The translations under genes were made by a program, and so were the position numbers. Below, piece after piece: positions 15,104 to 22,764 of a stretch of 64,000 nt of DNA. The stretch is taken from positions 64,001 to 128,000 of the IMG/VR virus record IMGVR_UViG_3300031669_000001; one strand, 5' to 3'. Under the pieces are notes generated by a model. That model saw only the letters and a program-made list of their open reading frames with translations. It was not told where the DNA came from and searched no databases. This stretch comes from a virus. Each line of letters starts with the position of its first letter. Position 1 is the stretch's first letter.

Positions 15104-16516
15104 TTAGTACTTCATCTTTCTGACAGCTGTCATTGGGTAACAAGCTTCATCGTAATACTTCTTACGTTCCTTAAAGTGCTTCTTAGCATACTTCAGCTTC
15201 GAGTATGCGTCCACTACGTGGATCTTATTCTTGTCGCCCTTCTTCCTAAGTCCACGGCCTACAGCCTGAATGCACTTAACGAAAGACTTTCCCGTATCAA
15301 GCATCACAAGGCAGAAGATTCTATCTATGCTCAATCCAACTGAAGCGATACCAGCAGATGCTATAACGATGACATCATCACGAGCTGCGTATTGTTCGTA
15401 CTGTTCCTGACGAAGATCAGATCCTGATTGGCCGTCAAGGTACACTGCGTCAGGAATCAATTCTGCGATAGCTCGTCCTTGCGCCAGGGACTGGGTATTT
15501 ACAAGGACTAGAGTATTTCCATATTTTTCTCTGTAGCCTTGAATCATCTCTGCTAATGCTTCATTGCGTTCTTCGTGCTTTGTAAGATAAGAACGCTCTG
15601 ACGCGTAGTCAGGAAGTTCAGGATCTACGTCCACCGTCTCTACAGGTTCAATCAGAATCTCTGACAGATAGCCTTGAGCGATCAACCAAGAAGCTGGTAC
15701 CTCTCTAACGATTCTACCGATAGAAAGCTTTAAGCTATAACCATCTGTTGGTGACTTTGGATAAGTTCCAGTACAGCCGTAGCGGTGAGAGATGTGTTTG
15801 CCGTGTTCATTGATCAACTCTTTGATCACGTTAGCCTTTGCACCATGAGCTTCATCGACGATGATCGCCTGAAAGAAGCTCATGTAGTGAGGAACGTTTT
15901 GAAGAGATTGCCAGGTAGCTACTACGATGGGGTGATCGATATCTTTTTGACTGCCAGAATATTCACCGATGCTTACAGGGTAAGCCTTCAATCTATCTCT
16001 AAACTCATCTACAGTTTGTGTTACAAGATCTGCAGATGGAACGATTATCAGAGTCTGAAGACCATTGAGGTGCAATACCATCGAAAGAGCTGCACACATT
16101 GAAGTCTTGCCAGAGCCGGTGGCGCAGATAGCAAAGCCTGATCCCTCATCTAAGAGTCCATTGACAACTTCTACCTGATAAGGACGAAGTTGAAAAGTTT
16201 CATGCCCAAAGAACGTTTCATCGATTCGATCTGTGATGACTGGAGCGTGCTGTCTATTATCTCTTAAATCTACCTCATAGCCCCAAGAACAGACGTAAGG
16301 TAGAATTTCATCCAGGATCTTAGTGAAGGTCTTACCGGTCTTTTCAAAGAACCTAATCTTACCATCCCACCGGCGTAGTTGATACGCTGGCATGTGGAAG
16401 TAACCATCTACAAAGACTCCAAACTTTTCCCACAAAAGTTCGAGGTGTTCTGGGCGAAGGCCGCCGAAACGACAATGGACTTCATCTTCTAGATGAAGAG
16501 TACAGGTAAGAGTCAT
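15104..16516 (-). CDS. uvsW: UvsW-like DNA/RNA helicase
   Basis: The protein has 470 residues and is a superfamily 2 helicase. Motifs: Q-like LRPYQVEVV at about 110-118, Walker A ATGSGKT at 132-138, DEAH at 221-224, motif III CTGTYP near 249-254, and motif VI QAVGRGLR at 417-424. The N-terminal 100 residues match the UvsW N-terminal domain (WDGKIRFF). T4 UvsW unwinds R-loops and branched DNA, turning origin replication off and driving recombination-dependent replication, which fits with the UvsX- and UvsY-type genes nearby. Confidence 0.92.
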   Translation of the reverse strand: MTLTCTLHLEDEVHCRFGGLRPEHLELLWEKFGVFVDGYFHMPAYQLRRWDGKIRFFEKTGKTFTKILDEILPYVCSWGYEVDLRDNRQHAPVITDRIDETFFGHETFQLRPYQVEVVNGLLDEGSGFAICATGSGKTSMCAALSMVLHLNGLQTLIIVPSADLVTQTVDEFRDRLKAYPVSIGEYSGSQKDIDHPIVVATWQSLQNVPHYMSFFQAIIVDEAHGAKANVIKELINEHGKHISHRYGCTGTYPKSPTDGYSLKLSIGRIVREVPASWLIAQGYLSEILIEPVETVDVDPELPDYASERSYLTKHEERNEALAEMIQGYREKYGNTLVLVNTQSLAQGRAIAELIPDAVYLDGQSGSDLRQEQYEQYAARDDVIVIASAGIASVGLSIDRIFCLVMLDTGKSFVKCIQAVGRGLRKKGDKNKIHVVDAYSKLKYAKKHFKERKKYYDEACYPMTAVRKMKY

Positions 16517-16773
16517 TTAAAGAAGCCAAATAAAAGTTCAGTAAACCAATTGTGTTTGATAAGTTCGTAGCCTTTAATTGAGCATGAAGTACAGGGCTGC
16601 ATGATGCCAATATCTAGATCGAGAACAGCATGATTTGAGCGACATATTGGGCAGCTGTAGTCATGAGTAGCACACAATCCACTATCGTGTATGTAAACGT
16701 CAACATCTTTAACTTGAAGATCAAAAGGATATTCCCTTAGACCCTCGCCGTTGCAGTGATAAGTGTTTTGCAT
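16513..16773 (-). CDS. Cysteine-rich putative zinc-binding protein (86 aa)
   Basis: It contains CPICRSNHA and CTSCS, with further Cys and His upstream (ATHDYSC), which could form one zinc site. It overlaps uvsW by 4 bases. No function is assigned. Confidence 0.6.
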   Translation of the reverse strand: MQNTYHCNGEGLREYPFDLQVKDVDVYIHDSGLCATHDYSCPICRSNHAVLDLDIGIMQPCTSCSIKGYELIKHNWFTELLFGFFK

Positions 16774-16774
16774 G

Positions 16775-17308
16775 TTATACCTTCAACTCAAGCTTGATAT
16801 ATTCTTGAAGGAAGAATAACTTAGCTTCTGCGGAGTTCATAGGTTCTACTGGAAATGGTGCTAATTCAAAAGTCTTAAGAAATGCCCACTTATCTTCATC
16901 AAGTGGTGAATTGATAAGTGCCAATCTTTCTGTAGCCAACATTCTTAAGTCTGCAACCTTCACTTCAGGCGGCTCTACATCAGGAAGTCCGAATCTTTCA
17001 TTGACGGCTTTTGTAACTTTTGCTTCAATTGTCCTATAATCAGGAAGCATTCTCTTCAGAGGAGAAGAAACGTCACCGATGAAAGCTTCAGGCGCATCGT
17101 GTAACAGTCCATAGAGTCTATTCTCTGGAGAGCAGAGACGTGAAACATAAACACTGTGTTGAGCAACAGAATAAAATCTGTTACAATGGCCGGTGAATCG
17201 ACAAATGTGTGATAGAGCGTGAGCTACATCTACAATCGTAAATTCACTCAGATGTGGGTTTTCAAGGTCAAAGATCTCACCGGAGTAAATTGCAATCGAA
17301 TTAGCCAT
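16775..17308 (-). CDS. HD-domain phosphohydrolase (YfbR-like 5'-deoxynucleotidase)
   Basis: 177 residues from the ATG at 17308, which follows AGGAG by 8 bases (a GTG two codons upstream is less likely). The HD-fold ligands are visible: FYSVAQHSVYVS (His), GLLHDAPEAFIGD (His-Asp plus Asp), and a later KVADLRMLATER. The HDAPEAFIGDVSSPLK segment is typical of YfbR-like enzymes that dephosphorylate dNMPs. A role in nucleotide-pool balance alongside RNR and the deoxyribosyltransferase-like protein is inferred. Confidence 0.8.
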   Translation of the reverse strand: MANSIAIYSGEIFDLENPHLSEFTIVDVAHALSHICRFTGHCNRFYSVAQHSVYVSRLCSPENRLYGLLHDAPEAFIGDVSSPLKRMLPDYRTIEAKVTKAVNERFGLPDVEPPEVKVADLRMLATERLALINSPLDEDKWAFLKTFELAPFPVEPMNSAEAKLFFLQEYIKLELKV

Positions 17309-17462
17309 CCACACTCTCCTGTATGATTTTCTTTATTTTGTTTTGGAACCGGATCTTGCCTTGATCTGACATGCAATCAAATGCAGCACCGAGTAGGGTA
17401 GACTTGTCTATTTCTTCAACGATCTTAACAACCGCGGTCTTTAGAGCATCTTCTTCTATCAT
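17301..17462 (-). CDS. Small hypothetical protein (53 aa)
   Basis: The ATG at 17462 has AGAGGT 9 bases upstream. The 53-residue frame (MIEEDALKTAVVKIVEEIDK...) ends 8 bases inside the HD gene, consistent with translational coupling. The product is helical with an acidic N-terminal half and a basic C-terminal half. It is too short for routine calling, but the overlap and the ribosome-binding site support it. Confidence 0.6.
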   Translation of the reverse strand: MIEEDALKTAVVKIVEEIDKSTLLGAAFDCMSDQGKIRFQNKIKKIIQESVDG

Positions 17463-17486
17463 ATAATGTAACCTCTTTGTTGTATA

Positions 17487-18029
17487 TTATTCCCGCGGAT
17501 CTTCAGGGTACTCGTAATCAGTAGCTCTAACGAGTTGAAACAGTTCAATTTTTTCAATTTGTTCCAAATATCTGATCCCCTTGCGATGCTTCTTCGCATA
17601 TTCGATCTCTGATCTGGTGCTACTTCCTATGTACTTACCAACATTCAAGACAAAAATTTCATCTGCAAGGTCAATCTTTCGCTTGTGAAGTTCATCAAGC
17701 TCCTCCTTCTGTTCTGGTGTGATCCCAATATGTTCACCATGAGCTTCGCCAGAGTGCATGAAGAATCCAACTGAAAGGATGATGTTACCTTTCATAGTCT
17801 CCTTGTAATTTTGTTCTACGAACTCCTTGTGGAATCTAGTTGAACCACAGAGACAAACAATCTTTGGAAGTTCTTTCTTTTCTTTAGAGTACGAAATCTC
17901 CTCGGTAGAGATCGTTAATAGGTTTTCTGGAAAGACATAAAACGGTTCTTTTCGTTTGCCTATAAAAACTTGAACATAACCATTGGAATCTAAATCGGTT
18001 GGCTTTAATTTCATTTTGATATTTGACAT
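17487..18029 (-). CDS. Nucleoside 2-deoxyribosyltransferase-like protein
   Basis: The protein has 180 residues. Residues 56-150 carry KIVCLCGSTRFHKEF, an ADEIFVLNVGKYIGSST segment and SEIEYAKKHRKGIRYL, the pattern of the nucleoside 2-deoxyribosyltransferase-like/DUF4406 group, in which the Asp-Glu and Ser-Glu elements bind the deoxyribose. The N-terminal 50 residues are a separate small beta-rich segment. A role in nucleotide salvage or base exchange is inferred only. Confidence 0.65.
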   Translation of the reverse strand: MSNIKMKLKPTDLDSNGYVQVFIGKRKEPFYVFPENLLTISTEEISYSKEKKELPKIVCLCGSTRFHKEFVEQNYKETMKGNIILSVGFFMHSGEAHGEHIGITPEQKEELDELHKRKIDLADEIFVLNVGKYIGSSTRSEIEYAKKHRKGIRYLEQIEKIELFQLVRATDYEYPEDPRE

Positions 18030-18038
18030 GTGAATTCC

Positions 18039-18503
18039 TTACAGTACTGTATTTTCTAATTGAGATATTCTCAGCTTGACGATGTGGCCTAGAGACCAGC
18101 CCATCGACTTCAAAGCCTCGACGATTGATTCTAGCCTGCGCTTCGTGTGTACAACTTCAAGGAGGATTTCCATAGCTTGAACGTATTGTGGTTCGCTTTT
18201 AACGTAGACTTGAACTTCTCTGGTGCCAAGGGCCTTCTTATTTGATTCATTGATGTTTCTGTAGAGAGTAGCTTCTACCTCTTCAACCTTCTCTCTGATA
18301 GTCTCTTCGATAGTCTTGCACTCTTGAAGCATCATGTCGTAGAACATCAGATCTTTAGCGTGATTCTTGCAGGCATCTTCTAAGTTCCTACCTTCAAGAG
18401 TAAAACAAGCTTCAGCGGCATCGATAAGCTGTTCATACAGCTCGATCCTGCCTGGAATCTTGTTGAGGTTTACATCCCTCTTTGTATCAGAGACTATAGA
18501 CAT
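18039..18503 (-). CDS. Probable UvsY-like recombination mediator
   Basis: The protein has 154 residues and is almost entirely helical. The C-terminal half (YVKSEPQYVQAMEILL, then RRLESIVEALKSMGWSLGHI) resembles T4 UvsY, in which a similar segment precedes the heptamer-forming helices. UvsY loads UvsX on gp32-coated ssDNA, and uvsX and gene 32 lie 740 and 1925 bases upstream. The similarity is by eye and the N terminus does not align well, so this is a working call. Confidence 0.5.
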   Translation of the reverse strand: MSIVSDTKRDVNLNKIPGRIELYEQLIDAAEACFTLEGRNLEDACKNHAKDLMFYDMMLQECKTIEETIREKVEEVEATLYRNINESNKKALGTREVQVYVKSEPQYVQAMEILLEVVHTKRRLESIVEALKSMGWSLGHIVKLRISQLENTVL

Positions 18504-18629
18504 TATTCAAACCACCAAAATATTGTGTAAAGAATTTTTGCTGACGGATAAATCACCCATCGTCTTTGAAAAGAATCGTTCTTTGAATTGCCGCTAAGTA
18601 CTATCAACTGAACACGATCAAAGACTCGA

Positions 18630-18935
18630 TCAAAGAATTTTCTTATCATAGATTGGGCTTCCAGTAGGAATAATACATTCAAAGTCTACCTCAGCGATTT
18701 CTTTTTCAAAGCCTTCTGCAGTACACCATTGAATAAAATCAGCTACAAATTTTTTAAAATCTTCAGGTTCAGGTGTCGGACAAACTAACACTCCAGGTTC
18801 TTCAATTTCAGGTACGTCTATTTCAAGAGAGTACTGATGCATGTCAGAGACTGTGAGAATAGGCTCCTGTCTCTCAATGCTAGTATGAGAGACAGGAATT
18901 ATTTCACTTTTCTGTGGATCAAGCAGCTTCTTCAT
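18630..18935 (-). CDS. Hypothetical acidic protein (101 aa)
   Basis: An acidic, Pro/Glu-rich protein with no recognised motif. Its start lies 17 bases inside the 3' end of the GroES-like gene, so it belongs to the uvsX transcript. The following 126 bases up to 18503 contain no gene that I can support. Confidence 0.5.
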   Translation of the reverse strand: MKKLLDPQKSEIIPVSHTSIERQEPILTVSDMHQYSLEIDVPEIEEPGVLVCPTPEPEDFKKFVADFIQWCTAEGFEKEIAEVDFECIIPTGSPIYDKKIL

Positions 18936-19242
18936 GACCGATGGTGCAAAGAACTTCGGACACTGGAACTACAAGGAATGATTCGCCAGATTGACTAACG
19001 ACACGAGCTGCATTCTTAACGAATACAACATGATCACCAACAGTAATTGAAAGTGGCACGATGTCACCTTTCTTGTTTGGTTTACCAGGTCCAACAGCAA
19101 CCACCATTCCTTCAATAGGTGCTGTATCATTTTTGTCGACCACATCTGGAATGTAGATACCAGACGCGGTGTTTTTTGACTTGACAATCGGATAGATCAT
19201 AACGAGATCATGGAGCAGTGTAAATTTTGCTTTTGGTTTCAT
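18919..19242 (-). CDS. GroES-type co-chaperonin (Cpn10, functional analogue of T4 gp31)
   Basis: The protein has 107 residues. The Cpn10 pattern is clear: LHDLVMIYPIV at the N terminus, the mobile-loop region SGIYIPDVVDKND (about 27-39), EGMVVAVGPGK, then ITVGDHVVF and LVVPVSEVLCTIG at the end. It would cap host GroEL for folding of phage proteins such as gp23. Unlike T4 gp31, which is sequence-divergent, this one is recognisable as GroES. It overlaps uvsX by 4 bases (ATGA). Confidence 0.88.
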   Translation of the reverse strand: MKPKAKFTLLHDLVMIYPIVKSKNTASGIYIPDVVDKNDTAPIEGMVVAVGPGKPNKKGDIVPLSITVGDHVVFVKNAARVVSQSGESFLVVPVSEVLCTIGHEEAA

Positions 19243-20369
19243 TTTATACTTTCTGTTGTGAGTATTTCACCAGTGTTGGTGTCGATAATTTCTGGATCTA
19301 CGTCAGGGGTGAACAGATCATTTGATTCAAATTCTTCAAATGCTTTTTCAAGTTCCTTAACCCTTGGGTTAGTTTTAAGAATCTGTAAAGCTAATTCATC
19401 TGTCAGCGTCGCGTCCTTGAATTTGACTTGAGTCATGACACCATCGATCTCGACGTCAGCTACATAACTGTAACCTTCTTTGGTAACGATTCCATCTGCT
19501 TCCCATATACCAACGTCCTTTCCATTAGAAAGTAAACCAGCTGTGGTGCTTAGACCTGTCGAGAATGGAATTTCAACCTCAATCTTAGTGCCAGGTTGGA
19601 CGAAGCGAGACTTATATGCTTCCATCCGCATTCTGATACCTTTGATCTCGGTACCTTCTTTCAACTTCAACTTTGTCAACAAGCCTATGCCTGAAGCGGA
19701 GTACTTTACCCCGTTAGTTACAGCCCAAGGTCCATCACCCAACATAACATCTTGCGGGTAAACCTGATCTGTAAAGACAAAAGCTGCATTGTAACGTGGA
19801 AGACGAGAGACGAGAGTACGAAGCATGTGCTTCTTGTTCTTCGCTGATTGACCTTGATCACCAGTTTGAACGCCTTTGTCGAACTTTTCATTTTCAGCGT
19901 CTGTCAAACAGTTACCAAGAGAGTCTAGAACGACCATGATCTTCGGTGCCGTCTTGCTAAATTTACCGTATTCTTTTTCGTAACCAGTGAATAGTTCAGA
20001 CAACACCTTGGTGACATCCTGAATTGTAACCACCTGTGCGTAGGTAAGCATATCATCGTTGATGTTGATGCCAGTGCGTGCCATGAACTTAGGATCCAAC
20101 GCGTTCTCTGAATCTAGAACAACAACAATTGAACCTTGACGTTGAGCTTCTCTGATGATGTTGCAAACTACAAACGATTTACCTGCAGCGCTTGGACCAA
20201 CGAATGCTGTAAGGCGGCCGTTAGGGATGGCTTTGAAGTAGGATCCAGATATAACCCTGTTTAACGCGTAGCAACCTGTTGAGTACCACATATCAGGCGG
20301 AGAAAAATCCGTTGATACGTTCTCAAGCTTTGCAATGTCTTTCCTAAATTTTTTTAAAAATGGTAGCAT
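19239..20369 (-). CDS. uvsX: UvsX-like RecA-family recombinase
   Basis: The protein has 376 residues. Walker A is GPSAAGKS at 58-65. IVVVLDSENALD and IMVVLDSLGN are the catalytic Glu and Walker B strands. The ssDNA-binding L2 region follows as VYPQDVMLGDGPWAVTNG with downstream YSASGIGLLTKL. It forms the strand-exchange filament for recombination-dependent replication and repair. A terminator separates it from gene 32 upstream, and GroES and a small gene follow it. Confidence 0.92.
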   Translation of the reverse strand: MLPFLKKFRKDIAKLENVSTDFSPPDMWYSTGCYALNRVISGSYFKAIPNGRLTAFVGPSAAGKSFVVCNIIREAQRQGSIVVVLDSENALDPKFMARTGININDDMLTYAQVVTIQDVTKVLSELFTGYEKEYGKFSKTAPKIMVVLDSLGNCLTDAENEKFDKGVQTGDQGQSAKNKKHMLRTLVSRLPRYNAAFVFTDQVYPQDVMLGDGPWAVTNGVKYSASGIGLLTKLKLKEGTEIKGIRMRMEAYKSRFVQPGTKIEVEIPFSTGLSTTAGLLSNGKDVGIWEADGIVTKEGYSYVADVEIDGVMTQVKFKDATLTDELALQILKTNPRVKELEKAFEEFESNDLFTPDVDPEIIDTNTGEILTTESIK

Positions 20370-20396
20370 GAGTATGCTTCTCCTAAAGAAAATGAG

Positions 20397-20418
20397 GGAG
20401 CGAAGTTAATCGCTCCCT
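20397..20418 (-). terminator. Terminator after gene 32
   Basis: An 8-bp stem (GGGAGCGA/TCGCTCCC) with a 6-base loop stands 10 bases after the gene 32 stop on the minus strand. It is followed by the T-rich TCATTTTCTTT. Confidence 0.65.
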
Positions 20419-20427
20419 GCTAACTAC

Positions 20428-21336
20428 TTATCCCTGACGAGCTTTGAGCTTTGCCAGAATTTCCTGTGGAGAAAGCTTTGCAGGAGCTGCAGCAGGTGGA
20501 GTTACAGATGCTGGAGTTGATGCTGCGACCTGTTGAACAACAGCTTCAGCTGACTGAACTGGCTTTGCAGTTGCAATCGCTGCATCTACCGCTGGGCTGC
20601 CAGTAGAATCTGAAGCAGCTTGTTCCTTTTCGGCTTCATAGGAACGGCCGGTCAGGAAAGCTTCGATCATCGCTTCCATCTGTTCACGCTCGATGTGACC
20701 GTAACGGAAGTTCTTGAGGTCGTACATTTCAAGATTTGCCAGGAACTGTTCTGGGATCGGAGTAGACTTACGAGCGAAGTCGGAAGTTGTGTAATCAGCG
20801 TACTCACCTTGATGAGTTTTGTTGATGCGGAAGTTGTAACCATTGACCATGTCGTAAGGCATTTCTTCGAGATCGCCTTTGACGATCTTAGCTTCGATTA
20901 CCTTGTACAGCTTTGGTCCGAGAGACAACATACGGACTGGATTGTCTTCAGCTGCGATTGGGTATTCGAACGGTGTGGAGATGATCAGGCCTTGAACGAT
21001 GTAATCGATCTTGCGCCAGAAGGATTTGCCCATCTTTTCATCGCCAGAGTCGTAGTACTTCTGTGAATTTTCGCAGCACGCACAGGACTCACCGTACATC
21101 TTGGCACAAGCGATGCGCTTCTTCTTACCGTTGATCAATAGTTCGTGGTATTTGTTTTCGACGATGAAGCCGAGAGGATTCTCTTCATCAAGGTCTGGGA
21201 GGAAACGGAATTCGACAGTTTCTTCGAAACCCATTTTGTAGAAAGGATAAAATTTATCCCAAAAGCCGGTGTTTTCACCACCTTCTGATTCTTTTTTCTT
21301 GAATGCATTGCGTAGCGCGATAATATCTAGTGCCAT
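20428..21336 (-). CDS. 32: gp32-like single-stranded DNA-binding protein
   Basis: The protein has 302 residues, the size of T4 gp32. The core shows VEFRFLPDLDEENPLGF, a Cys cluster for zinc (IACAKMYGESCACCENS, near 75-91), and FWRKIDYIVQGLII, which corresponds to the aromatic OB-fold strand. It coats ssDNA and organises the replisome. The C-terminal 60 residues are Ala/Pro/Gln-rich and end with a basic helix (LSPQEILAKLKARQ) instead of the acidic tail of T4 gp32. A late-type promoter lies upstream. Confidence 0.88.
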   Translation of the reverse strand: MALDIIALRNAFKKKESEGGENTGFWDKFYPFYKMGFEETVEFRFLPDLDEENPLGFIVENKYHELLINGKKKRIACAKMYGESCACCENSQKYYDSGDEKMGKSFWRKIDYIVQGLIISTPFEYPIAAEDNPVRMLSLGPKLYKVIEAKIVKGDLEEMPYDMVNGYNFRINKTHQGEYADYTTSDFARKSTPIPEQFLANLEMYDLKNFRYGHIEREQMEAMIEAFLTGRSYEAEKEQAASDSTGSPAVDAAIATAKPVQSAEAVVQQVAASTPASVTPPAAAPAKLSPQEILAKLKARQG

Positions 21337-21414
21337 GATTATTTCCTTATCAAAATTATTAGTTGTTTACTGTACTACTCGATTATGAAGTGACATCATT
21401 TGATGTTCACTGAT

Positions 21415-21422
21415 TATTTATA
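21415..21422 (-). promoter_or_regulatory. Late-type promoter box TATAAATA upstream of gene 32
   Basis: A perfect T4 late consensus box on the minus strand, 79 bases before the gene 32 ATG. The leader in between may carry autoregulatory sites, as in T4 gene 32. I see no clear pseudoknot. Confidence 0.65.
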
Positions 21423-21440
21423 CTATAACTCAAAAAAGCG

Positions 21441-21689
21441 CTATTGAACATTTACCCCAAGAGACTCTTTCAATCGTTCTATCACTTCATTTATACCTGC
21501 GTCCTCAATCTCCTCGTAGGTAATTAGCCTCAAAGGTTCCGAATCACTATCTTCTTTTCCAAACATAGCAACTACACAAATGCTAGACCAAAGCTTAAAT
21601 CTGTAGCCTCCATCCTCAAATTCTTTATTCGCAGCGTCGATAAAATTCTTGACGATAGGCGGTGGCAAGTAGATGCCGTATCCCTTCAT
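21441..21689 (-). CDS. Hypothetical protein (82 aa)
   Basis: A small alpha/beta protein (MKGYGIYLPPPIVKNFIDAANK...) overlapping the sheath-like gene by 4 bases. No motif is recognised. It is probably co-translated with that gene. Confidence 0.6.
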   Translation of the reverse strand: MKGYGIYLPPPIVKNFIDAANKEFEDGGYRFKLWSSICVVAMFGKEDSDSEPLRLITYEEIEDAGINEVIERLKESLGVNVQ

Positions 21690-22126
21690 TTCACCATACC
21701 CTCGTCGATATAAGAAAAAACATGTTTCTGGCGACCGCCGTTGATGTAAATGAACTCCATGCTTTCTACTGGTCTAACAGCAATGTCTACACAAAGAGAA
21801 TCGCTATCTTGAGGATTATTTGAGCTGTCACAGACCACAACATAATCCTGAACATGTGAATTTTCTAGGGCGTGTTCTATTTGAACTGCAATGCTGTTGC
21901 GGGTTTGATCATCATTAGGTTCGAACATATGACATGTCAATGCGCTTTCAACAGCATCCTGAATCCATTTAAGAAGCATTTTAACGCTAACACTATCAAG
22001 CGCACTTTTCTTTTGAGCTGCTAAAAGATTTGCAGCTTTAGCTTCAAGATCTAAGTTTGAATTATGTCTTGGACTAGTAGTTACTACCGTCCTTACAATC
22101 TTAGGAGATGTTTTAGTCTTTAACAT
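21686..22126 (-). CDS. Orphan protein with a tail-sheath C-terminal-like domain
   Basis: The protein has 146 residues. Residues 72-128 match the C-terminal end of this phage's own tail sheath (49575-51770): DYVVVCDSSNN versus DYVVICDSSNN, then VDIAVRPVESMEFIYI versus VDIAVQPTKSVEFIYI. In sheath proteins this region forms the part of the inner domain that links subunits. The N-terminal 70 residues are unrelated and basic. It is not next to tail genes. It could cap or regulate sheath assembly; the similarity itself is plain. Confidence 0.7.
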   Translation of the reverse strand: MLKTKTSPKIVRTVVTTSPRHNSNLDLEAKAANLLAAQKKSALDSVSVKMLLKWIQDAVESALTCHMFEPNDDQTRNSIAVQIEHALENSHVQDYVVVCDSSNNPQDSDSLCVDIAVRPVESMEFIYINGGRQKHVFSYIDEGMVK

Positions 22127-22141
22127 GGATCGTAAGCTCCT

Positions 22142-22723
22142 TCATATGTTCTCGGGAATATAAGGGCAACAGATTCCGCCTGCATATCTTCTAGTTTCGA
22201 CATCATAAAGATGGGCACAGCCTGGCTTGTACCAAATGCTCAACGTTTTACCATCTTCAGATAAAGTTTGTTGTGGGTACGCCACCAATTCCTTCAGCGT
22301 TGCAATGAGAGCGTAAGGAAGTTTGCTCTTGAACCTTTTCCAGTATTGTGGATGGTAGAACGGTTTGAAGTTGTAAATCTCCTGCTTCTGTAACTCGTTC
22401 TGAGCGATACCACCGAGAGCCACGATCGCGATGGGTTTCATCGTCTCAACTACATATTTCAGATTTGCAGCAGTGTTATCGTTGTTGAGAGCGTTAACCC
22501 AAAAGAGCTTCTCCTCTGGAATGTTCTCATCATCAAGCTGTTTGTTTAGCCATCCTGTACAACCTTTTGTAGTGCAGAACGGTCGTTGCTTCACGGAGGC
22601 TGTAGGATCTGAATCCTGTTCGCCTACGATCATAACGTTTCCAGTTATGAAAGCGCCTGCACCAAACGGTGCATGGGTTTCTTCTGTAAGGTCTATTCGC
22701 CTTTGAACTCTGTCTTCACTCAT
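22142..22723 (-). CDS. Uracil-DNA glycosylase superfamily-like protein
   Basis: The protein has 193 residues. MIVGEQDSD (motif 1 region), PFCTTKGCTGWLNKQL, FWVNALNND, PIAIVALGGIAQNEL and FYHPQYWKR (a His-Pro motif) follow the order of elements in family 4 and related uracil-DNA glycosylases. The catalytic Asp/Asn of motif 1 is not canonical (GEQDSDP instead of GExPG). It may remove bases or, in a phage with modified DNA, have a different base-handling role. A promoter-like element lies just before the ATG. Confidence 0.6.
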   Translation of the reverse strand: MSEDRVQRRIDLTEETHAPFGAGAFITGNVMIVGEQDSDPTASVKQRPFCTTKGCTGWLNKQLDDENIPEEKLFWVNALNNDNTAANLKYVVETMKPIAIVALGGIAQNELQKQEIYNFKPFYHPQYWKRFKSKLPYALIATLKELVAYPQQTLSEDGKTLSIWYKPGCAHLYDVETRRYAGGICCPYIPENI

Positions 22724-22729
22724 ACAGTC

Positions 22730-22758
22730 ATTGTAACACTGACGTCTTCAGAAGAACA
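22730..22758 (-). promoter_or_regulatory. Early-type promoter-like element before the UDG-like gene
   Basis: TGTTCT, 17 bases, TACAAT preceded by GTGT. The -10 lies only 7 bases from the ATG at 22723, and the gene has no visible ribosome-binding site, so a leaderless mRNA or a false match must both be considered. Confidence 0.4.
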
Positions 22759-22764
22759 TTATCC

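Noticed and set aside
18504-18629. Possible tiny gene or promoter between the UvsY-like gene and the 18630 gene
   Set aside because: Only a 17-codon frame and loose TTTACA-like matches are present; no convincing -10 or ribosome-binding site.
20620-21066. Plus-strand frame of 148 codons
   Set aside because: Antisense to gene 32; no ribosome-binding site and no recognisable fold.
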